Part shown: positions 47,243-57,869 of the stretch, piece after piece
Numbering within the stretch: the first letter of the stretch is position 1
Layout of the letters: the number at the start of each line of letters is the position of its first letter
NCBI RefSeq assembly: GCF_021869535.1
Contig: NW_026262668.1
Coordinates: 21,085,732-21,149,731, forward strand
From: Mytilus californianus
Lineage: Eukaryota; Mollusca; Bivalvia; Mytilida; Mytilidae
Length of the DNA: 64,000 nucleotides
Reading direction: 5' to 3'
The notes under the pieces: model-generated
The model's input: the letters and a program-made list of their open reading frames with translations, nothing else
Databases searched by the model: none
What the model was told of the DNA's origin: nothing
Translations under genes and position numbers: made by a program

Positions 47243-47517
47243 AAAGCGGGAGGTTTGGCATGCCATGAAACCAGGTTCAACCCACCATTTTTTCTTAAAA
47301 TATCCTGTATCAAGTCAGGAATGTGGCAGTTGTTATCAAATAGTTCGTTTCTATGTGTGTTGGCGTTTGTTTTTGTTGCACTTCGGAGTTCCTGTTGTTC
47401 CTTTGTTTTCCTCTTGTAGTTGATGTGTTTCTCTCGGTTTTGGTTTGTTACCCGGATTTGTTTTCTTTCAATCGATTTATGACATTTGAACACCGGTATA
47501 CTTCTGTTGCCTTTATT
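47243..47517 (+). repeat. ~275 bp dispersed repeat, full-length copy
   Basis: AAAGCGGGAGGTTTGGCATG to CTTCTGTTGCCTTTATT. Same limits as 37238-37512. Confidence 0.8.
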
Positions 47518-47564
47518 CTTTGCTATAACTTAATAAGTCTTTCTGTATACTATTTGATATCTAC

Positions 47565-48070
47565 ATGTCTCAATATTTGATACAATTTTGATCTGCACAG
47601 ACATATACATGTTTCTAAAGTCGATACAATTCTGATCGTTATACACTGTACAAATACTTGCCTTTAAACACATTCATCTACATGTCTCTATATTTGATAC
47701 TATTTTGATCTACACAGACATCCACATGTCTCTATATTCGATATAATTTAGATCGTGATACACTGTAAAGATACTTCTCTTTATACACAGACATCTACAT
47801 GTTTCTGTATTCGATGTAATTTGGATCGTGATACAGTGTAAAGATACTTCCCTCTATACACATATATCTACATGTTTCTATACTCGATATGATTTTATCG
47901 AAATACAATGTAAAGACATTTACATGTTTCTATATTCGATATTATTTGGATCGAAATTCAATGTAAAGACATCTACATGTTTCTATATACGATATGTTTT
48001 GGATTGTTATACACTGTAAAGATACTTCCCTTTATACACAGACATCCACACATATATCTACATGTTTATA
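47565..48070 (+). repeat. Minisatellite/satellite array, mixed ~50 and ~85 bp units
   Basis: ACATCTACATGTTTCTATAT plus TCGATAT recurs at least eight times. Longer units include GATACACTGTAAAGATACTT and CCCTTTATACACAGACAT. Shorter ones jump straight from CAATGTAAAGACAT to the next unit. This gives higher-order alternation. Confidence 0.75.
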
Positions 48071-48960
48071 TGTTTCTTGATTTAAAAGGGATTGTCTTCT
48101 TGACATATTCTCCACACCTCTTACTTTGTTGAACATAAAGTACAGTAAATGAATTTGTTCGCTTCTCATTTGGTGATGACCTCGAAGATTTAATGTTATT
48201 GTCTTCTTAAAGGTCATTTGTTTTCTGCAATGATTGAATTGGTTTACCTCTATTTATATCTCAGTAAGTGGCTTTCCAAAGCTATTTTGCCGAGAGAACA
48301 TAATAAATATTATATGCATGTACAAAGGTATCACATGATCATGTTATGAATATTCTTCTGATTCAGGTTATATATAATACGCCAGAAACGCAATTTGTAT
48401 ATCAACCGTCAATTGTATAGGATCATATTGTAATGGTAATATTTTAACATTTCTGACAACTTTAGAAATGTTCAGAAAGTTCTGTTAGTATTTGATTTGG
48501 GGGTGGGGGTATATTGATAAGGTTATAATTACACATTACGACAATTTTGATAGTATTAGAATTAAATCTAATTACATTATTATAATAATTTGAAACAAGA
48601 CTAAAATGTTTCTTTTTTTCTGCAATGACATGCTTTACAAATTCAGTTTTGAATGGTGCAAAAAGTTTGGACGTTACGTACTTTTTATGTTGTAGCTGTA
48701 TGAAACCTCGTTCGATATTTAGAAACCGATATCAAGTATGGGATGGATAAATGTATAGACAAAAATTTATTAGCGAAGCTCAAGTCTAACTTTATGGAAT
48801 GATCAGCAGAATAGGAACATCGATACTCGATTATAAGCTCCTAGATTTTGGACAGGCACATGACGAGAATGGCGGTGTTGACATTATTGTGAGCTGTCAA
48901 CCTTATAACTTTACCTGGAAATGTAGTATAACACCTTAATTGAGTTTGTTATTTCAAGAA
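48071..48960. other. Intergenic, nothing recognised
   Basis: A fragment TAATACGCCAGAAACGCAAT at 48377 recalls the cleavage side of the hammerhead repeat but is too short to assign. Confidence 0.35.
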
Positions 48961-50845
48961 TATATATGTTAGCGGCAATAAGTGAAATTTGGCATTAAGC
49001 TTAAATCCTAGGCAATAAGCTAACGCCTTGGCAGTAAGTATATTGCCTAACTAATGTTAGGCATTACTCTTAAATCCTAAAAATTATGTCCAGGCATTAA
49101 AATTTATGCCTGAAATGAAAATGAGAGTGAATAAAAAGAAACTTATTCAAAGTTGAAATACATTTTGTACATAAAATAATAGTAACAGAAGGTTGAATGT
49201 CCATTACATGAAATAAGATCATAAGTAAAATATTGATGTTAAAACTCATAGAATAAACTTCTTAAAATATATGTAAAGTTGTTGGATAGATGTTTCATTG
49301 GCAATCATACCACATCTCCTTATTTTTATATTGATAGAAAATTGTATTGAAATTTATTTTTTACCAATTGGTGCGGAACTATGGGATAGACTTTTTCACA
49401 GTTTTAACTTTTTCTAGCATTTGTACCTGGTGATCTACATGTGAAGAGCAGATTTTGAATTATTTTGTATATGAACGAATTTGATTCCAATTGACCACTG
49501 TTAATTCGTTATTCCTCATCCATGCAGTAAACATGTCATGAATATTTCCGTTTGACCACTAAAACTATCCTTTGATTTGGGATGTATTATCTTCCCATGA
49601 ACAATAACTAGTCCTGGCCACATAAGCATAAATTCAGATATAACCTAAGTGGTATATTCACGACATTTGTCACTTTGCTGTTTATGTGGCAAACCAAATA
49701 TTGTAAAAACATAAACTAAATTAGAAGCCACTTTTGAAGCACTTTTTGACGTAAGATTTCTAGTAATATACAAAGTATTTACTAGGTGATATGTACGCCT
49801 TAAGAAAATATAGTTTCATCTTATTTGATTTGAAATCGATTACATCAACCTGTCTTTTTCTGTAAAACTCTTTAGATAAAACGGGGTTTACTACTACTCA
49901 CTTACCTATGCATAATTTATTATGTTACAATTTTCACAAAATGAAAGAAATAGTACAATGAAATCATGGAAAATATTTGCAAAGCCATTATTAGGTTGCT
50001 TTATTATTTGGTCTATAATAATAATAGGCCACTTTGACATATTTCTTTATGTGTTTTTCCCAAAATACAGTTCTTCTAGAAAAATATAAACTTTAGAATT
50101 TCCCTCGGCATTTTCTTTTACTTTAGTTACCAGTCTTTCAAACCTCAAATGGTAAAAAATGTCATACCATTTTAAATTGTAATAGTCTATAGCTGCTTTC
50201 TTTTCTGATTTTGAAAGTTTAATCTTTGCCAAATGATCATTGTACGTTTGCCTTGGGTATGGGATCTTTGTGTTTCCTGATTCAAATTTATACTCTGCAA
50301 AGATTCAATAAATTTGTTGTTGCTATAATTCAGATTAAGAAAAGATGGGTATCTACGAAAATTTACAAATCCAATTAAACAGATGGAAAGACTAGCAAAA
50401 TTTCATATATTCAGTTGTCTATTTTTGACCAGCTCAAACCGGCTCGACCATTGAAGAGTGCATTTTCTTTGAATAATTTTCGGACAGATTTCTTGAATCA
50501 CCCTTTTTCCATTAGATACAATTACTTGTTGAAAATCCATTATTTTTGCAATACTACAAAGGAATACGAGTAAGTTAACTTTCAGAAATTTAATTTTCAA
50601 AATATTATTCATCAAGAATATTTCACCGAATGTTCATGTATTTGGAAGATAACCAAATTTTTTTTTAAAGTAAACGTATTGCCTGAAATGATGTTGGGCA
50701 ACAAGTTGAATAATATTCATCAGATTTCAGGAAATAAGCTTTTTACCTGAAAATTTTAGGCAATAACTTAATGCCTAGGCGTTAGCTTATTGCCTAGGAA
50801 TTAAGCTTAATGCCTAATTTCACTTTTTGCCGCTAACATATATAA
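48961..50845. mobile_element. DNA transposon-like element with ~85 bp terminal inverted repeats
   Basis: The left end (GTTAGCGGCAATAAGTGAAA, then GGCATTAAGCTTAAAT, CCTAGGCAATAAGC and TAACGCC, 48968-49040) is matched almost base for base in inverted orientation by the right end (50770-50837). The ends are internally repetitive (GGCATTAAG / GGCAATAAG). Both ends are flanked by ATATAT(A), a possible target duplication. The interior holds one decayed minus-strand ORF pair (below). It belongs to no superfamily I can name with confidence. Confidence 0.7.
50047..50300 (-). pseudogene. Unidentified ORF inside the TIR element
   Basis: The minus-strand frame reads YNDHLAKIKLSKSEKKAAID, then YYNLKWYDIFYHLRFERLVT and VYIFLEELYF, before stopping. 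No ATG start is visible (the open frame is read from TTG at 50232). The order Lys/Ser-rich helix, YNLKWYDI, LVTKV and VYIFLEEL faintly recalls the N-terminal part of KRBA2-like integrase-derived proteins carried by DNA transposons, but this is from memory and weak. Another minus-strand frame at 50403-50615 may be an adjacent piece. It is likely a relic of the element's own protein. Confidence 0.3.
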
Positions 50846-50849
50846 GTTG

Positions 50850-52507
50850 TACCAAATGCATAAATTTGATATAAATAAAACGAGTTAGCTTTAAAAAAAT
50901 GAGACAGCAATCTAGCAACACAAAATGCATAAAAAGGATCAAACTATGAACCTTAGTGATAAACAAATTTCAAAAACATATAAGAACTGTCAATTATAGG
51001 CTAATTTTGAATTATATCATTCACGGATTTCCAAAGATCTATAATCTGAAAAAATCATTAGAAAAGCTACAACTACAAAGGTCGTTTCAGGTTTACACCT
51101 ATGAATTAATTTTTTGACAGCCTCAATACCAATCAAAGAGTTTTCTGAATCGATCTTTATTGCACGTTATGATATGTGGATTTTGTTTTATTCCAGTGAT
51201 TGCATAAAAAAAGGAGGGGATAAAAATAATGGTTTGGCTCGCGCCACATGTTGATAATTCATGACATTTTGCATATTGTTAATTATATTCGCTTCAACTT
51301 AATGTTTTCTTTTTGTAAAGAATTTAATCATTGATTGGAAACATATGGCATTCGTTGTTTAATTTATTAAATAGCTTGAAACAAAACTATAATTTTTCTT
51401 TTTCCTGCACATTAATGGTGTACAAATTCAGTTGTAAAAGTTGCACAAGTTTCCGACGTTTTGCACTACTCATATTGTAGCTGTATTAAACCTACTTCGA
51501 TAGAAAAAAACTGGATATTAAGTATAAGGTGGATGAAGATATAGGCAACAGTAGTTTACCGATGCTCAAATGTGTAATGATTTATTATCAGCAGATTAGG
51601 AACTTCGATGTTCGATAACTAGCTTCTAGATTTTGGACAGGCACATAACAAATGCAGCTTGGGTGACATGATTATGAGCGCTCATACCTATACCTAAACC
51701 TAGGGAAGAAGTATAACACCTTTCTTTATCTTCATTTCAAGAAATATTTGATTTGATTGTAATTACCCTGTTAATGTCTTTAATTTTAGTTGTTATAAAG
51801 TTAAGAGCTTCTAATTTTCTGAATTCTTTTATCCGTTTTGGAATCGTTTTCAAACGCTTGCGCTGAAATATCGTATTAACTTGGAGATCAAAACTCCATT
51901 TACTCAAATTCCTATCTAAACTTGAGCACTGAAAACTTTTGTTTCTACCATTTTAATATTCACTAAACACTTAACATATAAGTCATCGTTAATTTCAAAA
52001 AGGCTTTGATATATTCTGTTTGGTCCCTTATAAAAATATGAAGATGTTGTATGATTGCCAAAGTGAGAACTCTACACCAGAGACTACATGAAGTAAAAGT
52101 TAGAAACTACAGGTCACCGTACAGCCTTTGGCAAATAGCAAAACCGATACCACGCAGCAAGCTTAAACATGTCCCAACATGACAAATGTGAAACTGCAAA
52201 CCAAAAAACTCAAAGTCGAATTTAAGAACAAAAAGTTAACAATAATCGAAAATCGAATTTGACATACATCAACAAACGACAATCACTTAATTAAATGTTC
52301 CAGGCTTATCCATCCTCATTTCTTGATGTAACTATAAGAATGATAAAACAATAGGAAAGTGTTGATGTTACTGGGGCCTACTCCCATTGAGATATCATAC
52401 ATAAATAAGCCACGTAAATATTATTCATTTTCTAAATATTACATTGATAAGTATAAGTAAAACTGGTTTGACAAAGTAATATGTTGGAGCTGTTATGAAT
52501 GACAAAA
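50850..52507. other. Intergenic with dispersed-repeat remnants
   Basis: 52030-52330 is a decayed minus-strand copy of the repeat seen at 31100-31440 (GCCAAAGTGAGAACTCTACA, GTACAGCC, CATCAACAAACGACAATCAC). 51539-51560 (AGGCAACAGTAGTTTACCG) is the 3' end of the ~275 bp repeat, inverted. No gene seen. Confidence 0.5.
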
Positions 52508-52591
52508 TGTAACAGTTTCTTCCCTTTTTGTAACTGTTTCCAACCTTTATGTAACAGTTTTCTCCCTTGGTGTAACTGTTTATTCTCTTTA
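52508..52591 (-). repeat. 21 bp minisatellite just 3' of the claudin-like stop codon
   Basis: There are four 21 bp units beginning TGTAACAGTTT, TGTAACTGTTT, TGTAACAGTTT and TGTAACTGTTT. Alternate units carry AACAGTT and its reverse complement AACTGTT, so neighbours can pair. It lies 15-100 bases after the stop on the mRNA strand. An AATAAA polyadenylation signal (52579-52584, minus) sits at its near edge, so part of the array may be in the mRNA 3' end. Confidence 0.7.
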
Positions 52592-52605
52592 GTTGTGATT
52601 TTTTG

Positions 52606-55600
52606 TTACACTTCTCTACGTGGTATATTCGTTGCATTATTTACTCGTACCTTCTTGCAACATACCAAGTCTATTATCATAACGATGCTAGAAATTACAG
52701 CAATAAATTCACCTAGGACACATAAAATAAATGAGTAGCCTAGTTTGGACCATCTTCCAAGCCCTTCAGAAGCATAGACAATGAATAGTCCGATTGGTAC
52801 AAGACTGTAAAAAACTGCAAGAAAAAAAGTAATTCAATAAATACGAAACTAACGAAAAGAAAAAAAAAATAACAAATTAAAACTCGAAACAAAACGATCG
52901 AATTTGACTTCCAGTATCACATGTTAAATGTATGAGCAAGCATTTAGTGTAATGCTAGTGTATAGGAGGTCAATTGTTGAAATGAATATAAAAACATTGG
53001 TATGCGTCAATGGGACAACGACCAAACGATACAAAAAACTAACGAAATATTTGAGCTAGGTCATATCTTATGGTGTGTTAATAGGATAGCACACAGAATA
53101 ATCCTCTTGTGACAGGAAGGTGAATATCTATCTCTTTCACGGCTTTGTTTGCAAGATGAAATAGAGAATGGAAACGGGGAATTTGTCAAAGAGACAACAA
53201 TCCGATCAAAAAGTCGAAAAAAGATGAACATGTTTTAATCGCAAAATTGTTTTCACTTCTAGAAAATCTGGAAGATCAGAAATAAAAACAAGAAAAACAC
53301 AAAATTATCTAGTGAGAAGGTTATACCTTGGACATCGTGAAACTTAAACTTTTAAAAAATAAATTTATATTTGATTGATAATTTACAGTTCTTTAAACAT
53401 TGAGCTGTTATGTAATGTAATGTCTGGTTTTTATGTGTGTTCTGCTATTAAAAGAAATTTTATCAAAGATGACAGGCTTATACTTTGGTACGTAAGACGA
53501 AAGTTTCGTGAATATAACACCATCAGTGACTCTCGAATCAAACTAATCGAAAGACAAAATCAAATACGCTATTAAAAAGCATTGAACACAAAATATTTTG
53601 AAAAATGTTCCTAATACGTTTACAGCTATCTATGCATCTTTATAAACTGTATTCACTTATTTTTGGAATTTATGATAAGATTATATTACAAAAACTTACC
53701 GAGAGCACACATAGTTACAATACCAATAATTTGCCATATTCCTTTCTCTTGGAAATAAAACAGCCTCAAACCAATGGATACCACACCAACTATGCCGTAC
53801 ACCAAAGCCATTATAGACATCGCTTGACAAACTTTCACATACGCTTTTAAAACGAGAGAGAGGATATAATTATTTAGACAATTTGATTTAAATTTTGCGG
53901 ATTTGGTCCTCAACGTTATGTTTAAAAATCCTTCTGTTGTTACAGACTGTTGATGACTGAACTGCAGAATTTTGTTGGTCATTTAAGTCGTTCGATTTCT
54001 GTCTCAATGAATACCATAGATTATCCTTTCCTTAATGATACAAATGATTTATTTGCAAAATAGTAATTACATAAATCAAATTACGTACTAGTAAACTAAA
54101 CTCAGTGGTATTGTATTGTTCTATTTTTTATATCTTTTCTTTTAATATTTACAGAGGGGCCTCGGTGGCCGAGTGGTCTATAACTTCAACAACTATATCA
54201 CTAGCATGTCAACACTGAGGTTGTGATCTCGATTGTACTTGTCAATTGTACTGAAAGTGGAATTAAACACCAACTAAACAATCAATCAATCAATCAATCA
54301 AGTTGTACATTATTGTTCGGTAGTATTTGATTATCTTTCAATATTCATCTTAGATCTTTTGCTTGATTTTGATTTGAAGTTTTATCATTTCATGAACTCT
54401 TTTTTCCGAACAATATGTCTGTTTATAAAGCTTTTATAGCATGCAATACAAGAGACGCGTACCTTCTCGACGCAATAGATCTCGCTCCATTTCTTAGTTT
54501 AAGCAGTTCCCTTCGATGCTGTTTTATATCTTGATTCATACGCTTTAAATGCATTAACGAGATTTGAACAAAGGTTACTGTTAGTTTTATATAACCGGGA
54601 AGTTTGGCTAGCCATAAAACCAGGTTCAACCCACCATTTTTTCTTAAAATGTCCTGCACATAGTCAGGAATATGGCAGTTGTTATCAAATAGTCCGTTTC
54701 TATGTAGTATTTCAGTGTTTCTGTTGTTCCGTTGTTTTCACCTTATAGTTGATATGTTTCCCTCGGTTTTAGTTTGTTACCCGGATTTGTTTTCGCTTAT
54801 TCGATTTATGACTATTAAACAGCAGTATACTACTGTTGCCTTTATTTATAGCTTGGTATCAGAGGTGAGTTTTGAATAAAGTTGATGCATTCGTTTCAAT
54901 AATGCCTAAGTGAGAAAAAAAAATCATCGAAGATATCACGTGTACACCAGACGCTCTTGTCATCGACAAATGACTCATCAGTGATGCTCGACTAGATGAC
55001 ATACGAAGTTGTAGAGCATTATGAATTTCTGCAAATGTCTTTTTAATACCTTTCTGTTGTAATAAAACAAATAATTAACGTTCCGTAGGATTAACTTTCA
55101 ACAGTGCTTTTTTAAGCCCTCAATCTTTAGCTTTTGTGGTTTTTTGTGTGTGTGTGTGTGGGGGGTTTGGTATAGAACCACTAATTCTGGTCCGGTCAGA
55201 AAGAATATACAAGAAAGAAGTACATATTTTAAACAAAATAGTTCCTATACATATCTGTATCTTTGTCAATAAGGGAAATATTTGAGTAGTTTTTGGTATC
55301 AAATGAAAGATTGTGGAATTGGGATCACTGGAGAACCCTTGTTGAAAGTTTCTTTTGAATAATAATAAAAGGCACATTTGCTCTATTGTTCATATCAGCA
55401 GTACCTCTTTTTTGTACTATCGAACTTCTGTGGTCCAGTACGCTCTAATATGCAATTAAAGGTATGTTGAATTTTTCAGCAAAAGTTAGGGTAAGGTATA
55501 TTTTTTTCATGAAATGATTGTCACTTTATTTGAACTGAAGACAAAGTAGCCATTAATGCTTGAAATTGCAGATGTAACATAGAACGCAATGAGGCTATGA

Positions 55601-56824
55601 ATTAGTGGTTTTATTCCTTTTTGTATAGTAATACGACATGTCTGTCTTTAAACTCAACTAGAATTATGTTTTCATGATGTTAAAATACAAGACAAATTGA
55701 TTTGCAATTTACACTTTTTGTTATATTCCTGATTGTGTTTGACTAAATTCGGATTCAGATGGAGGGTAAGCCATGCAGTGCAATAGAAGCTCACCCTGCT
55801 AAAGAATCCAGTCTCTATCTATTTGGAGCTTATGCGATACCATCAGTTTTTGATTTGTATTTTTTTTTTATTGATAAATGAAATTTGAACATCTTTAAGG
55901 AACCGTTTATGTCAAATTAAGCAGCTCTTGTAACCATTTCAATCAAGTCAAACATGAATCTATTATTGTAAGGAACCGTTTATTTCTAATTAAGCAGCTC
56001 TTGTAACCATTTCAATCAAGTCAAACATGGATCTATTATTCATTTTTTTAAGTTTTAACAACCACAATCCTAGAAAAAAATTAAAAAGCTGAAAGCTTTT
56101 TCTTGTGGAAGTTTTGATTCGGAGTGTTTTAACAACCTGATATACATAATAAATACTTGGAAAATTTAATTTTTGTAGATATAAGATGTTTAATTGTTCG
56201 AAACATGTTGGTAAAATTTCGTAAGCTAGACTGGCGCTTCACCTACATAAGGTTCATCAGTTGCGCTCGAATCGATAAGAATAGATGGAACAACATGAGC
56301 GAAATCTCCAGCTCAAGTTAAAATTTGATGTAAGGTTTCCTAAAGAATCCTCTGTTTAATGAGTCTTTTTAGGCAAGTAAGAATCATACTGTGGTCCTGC
56401 GTAGTAAAAATCTTTGTTATAGATAAAACAGATATGATAGTCATTTACGAGTTGCAGGTTAAATTTTAAATATACTTTGGTCCTGCATGGATTTTATAGC
56501 GTTACTTTTAACTTCACAGGACTCATCATTGGCGATAGATCAAAACAGTTAGAATGCTGGAAGTATGAGGGCATAGAAAAAAACCCAATAATTTGTCGAA
56601 TACTTACGTAAGTCCACTTCAATTTCTGTGTTTATGCATGTCGTTTTACCAGATACATTTTTGCAATACTTCCATAAGCCAGCATGGTGTATTCCAGTCG
56701 AATATTTTATTTCGATAAAATAAGGAGTTGCAAATGCAGTTACAAACATTAGGAATGCCACAAGCACCAAAAAAAAACCAAACAGTAACATTTTCTTGTT
56801 TTTTACCTTAATCATGTTTGGAAG
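52606..56824 (-). CDS. Claudin/PMP22-like four-transmembrane protein, three coding exons
   Basis: First coding exon 56608-56824: acceptor TTTTTTTGCAG, then CTTCCAAAC and ATG at 56815-56813; donor GTAAGT. Second 53700-53843 (acceptor TTTTAAAAG, donor GGTAAGT). Third 52606-52814 (acceptor TTTTCTTGCAG, stop TAA). Both introns are phase 1, and joining the exons gives 186 residues with no stop. Four hydrophobic spans lie at ~9-31, 78-98, 106-130 and 145-168. The first extracellular loop has the family signature GLWKYC (46-51) with a second Cys at 60, an NVS sequon at 53, and CQAM (75-78) opening span 2. Claudins and PMP22/EMP proteins shape cell junctions and membranes; the exact subfamily is not determined. 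The acceptor directly before the ATG implies an upstream 5' UTR exon, not located. Introns carry a SINE, a ~275 bp repeat and three hammerhead relics. No start better than MIKVKNKK is available in the exon. Confidence 0.85.
53489..53532 (-). ncRNA. Hammerhead ribozyme-like motif, decayed (copy F), in claudin-like intron 2
   Basis: Minus strand: CUGAUGG (A9 to G), stem II GUG...CAC, GAAA, stem III AC-UUUC-GU, GUC. Same sense as the host gene. The A9 change predicts loss of activity. Confidence 0.55.
54154..54300 (+). mobile_element. tRNA-derived SINE with (CAAT)n tail
   Basis: The head GGCCTCGGTGGCCGAGTGG contains a perfect Pol III A box (TGGCCGAGTGG) of tRNA-Leu/Ser type. A weak B box (GGTTGTGATCTCG) follows ~60 bases later. 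The body ends AAGTGGAATTAAACACCAAC and (CAAT)n. It lies in intron 1 of the claudin-like gene, antisense to it. The layout is that of molluscan tRNA-derived SINEs. Confidence 0.75.
54594..54848 (+). repeat. ~275 bp dispersed repeat, near full-length, in claudin-like intron 1
   Basis: ACCGGGAAGTTTGGCTAGCC to ACTACTGTTGCCTTTATTTA, with a ~20 bp deletion after TTTCTATGTA. Antisense to the host gene. Confidence 0.8.
54944..54987 (-). ncRNA. Hammerhead ribozyme-like motif, decayed (copy G), in claudin-like intron 1
   Basis: Minus strand: AUCA then CUGAUGA intact, stem II GUCAU-UUGUCG-AUGAC perfect, but the GAAA segment reads AAGA, then GCGUC and UGGUGU. Stem I AGCAUCA/UGGUGU still pairs. Loss of GAAA predicts inactivity. 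Confidence 0.55.
55897..56042 (+). repeat. 73 bp tandem duplication
   Basis: AAGGAACCGTTTAT...AATTAAGCAGCTCTTG...TCAAACATGAATCTATTATT is followed directly by a copy differing at about four positions. Within claudin-like intron 1. Confidence 0.85.
56223..56266 (-). ncRNA. Hammerhead ribozyme-like motif, decayed (copy H), in claudin-like intron 1
   Basis: Minus strand: CUGAUGA intact, stem II ACCU-UAUGU-AGGU, GAAG instead of GAAA, CGCCAGUC, then UAGCUUAC. Stem I pairing is poor. Same sense as the gene. Confidence 0.5.
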
Positions 56825-57527
56825 CTGCAAAAAAAAAAAAATTCACTACAGGATTTTTTTTTCTTTTACGTTGCATCTTGAAAGATGAGATACAATGCTT
56901 TTGAAATAATTGAAAGGTCAACATGAGAAACGATTATTTTATCTATTATTTTAGGTCGTGTATATAAAAAAGGTGAAGGTGTTTTGCATTTTGATTATTT
57001 TATTCATTTTGCATGAATCTGTTTTTCATTTAAAGAAAATAGCAGTAAATAAATTTCGTTCGTCCGTAGCTCTTTTTCTAATTTACATTAATCACGGACT
57101 CAAAACCCGAGAAATTAAAAATCAGGAATAATAAATGCCTTACTGCGTCAGGATTCATATGACCAAAGGAAACCGTAAAAATACAGTAAACCCCATCTAA
57201 GGTAATTTTGTCCTGCAGGAAGTTCTTGATTTGACCTTTGCCGGTAGACTTTAAGTCCTAGGGAATATCATCAACTCAGTAGTCAGTTCTTCGGCTATGA
57301 TTTTTAACATGTCTTAATTCCCAGTTGATGAATTGAAAATTAATCAAGAACTAAGGTTCTAACTTCCTGAGGCACAATTGACCTGGAAAATGAAATTAAA
57401 AAACTATGCAAGATTTAATTTCTTTTCGTCTTTGAGAAGATTTGTATGAATTCTGCTTCAGTTTTGTGCACAAACAAGTCGAGAAGTTAGGCCAGAACTA
57501 GTCTAAATGAGAAAATCGAGTGGCGGT

Positions 57528-57591
<64 letters not shown>
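57528..57591. repeat. (TA)n microsatellite, ~30 units
   Basis: Uninterrupted TA repeat upstream of the claudin-like gene. No TA-linked repeat body follows here, unlike 20217 and 45879. Confidence 0.95.
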
Positions 57592-57594
<3 letters not shown>

Positions 57595-57744
57595 GTGCAT
57601 AGGAAATGTATTCTATTATTCAAAATTTCATTTAGTCTGTGAAACGTTTGACATTACTTTCGTTGTGGTTTGCCATAGAATATGTCGATTTTTACTTATA
57701 TTTGTTGAATAGTTATATTCTTCCTTAATGAGATTGTCAATGTT

Positions 57745-57865
57745 TCCCTACCGAAGGTCGGTGGTTCTCTCCGGATACTCTAGATTTCACCACCAATAGA
57801 AACTGACCACCACGGAATAGCCAACAGTCCTAAACACAAATCAATCAATCAATCAATCAATTTAT
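57745..57865 (+). mobile_element. SINE 3' half with (CAAT)n tail
   Basis: CGAAGGTCGGTGGTTCTCTC, TTTCACCACCAATAGAAACT and ACCACCACGGAATAGCC, then (AATC)n. This is the conserved-body-plus-tail arrangement of a broadly distributed molluscan SINE type. The tRNA head is missing (5' truncated). Confidence 0.65.
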
Positions 57866-57869
57866 CAAT

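Noticed and set aside
46908-47423. 171-codon open frame on the plus strand
   Set aside because: Its last third is the ~275 bp dispersed repeat and its start lies in a tandem duplication. The Cys/Val/Phe-rich translation resembles no protein.
57527-57712. Frame beginning with alternating Tyr and Ile
   Set aside because: Translation of the (TA)n microsatellite.
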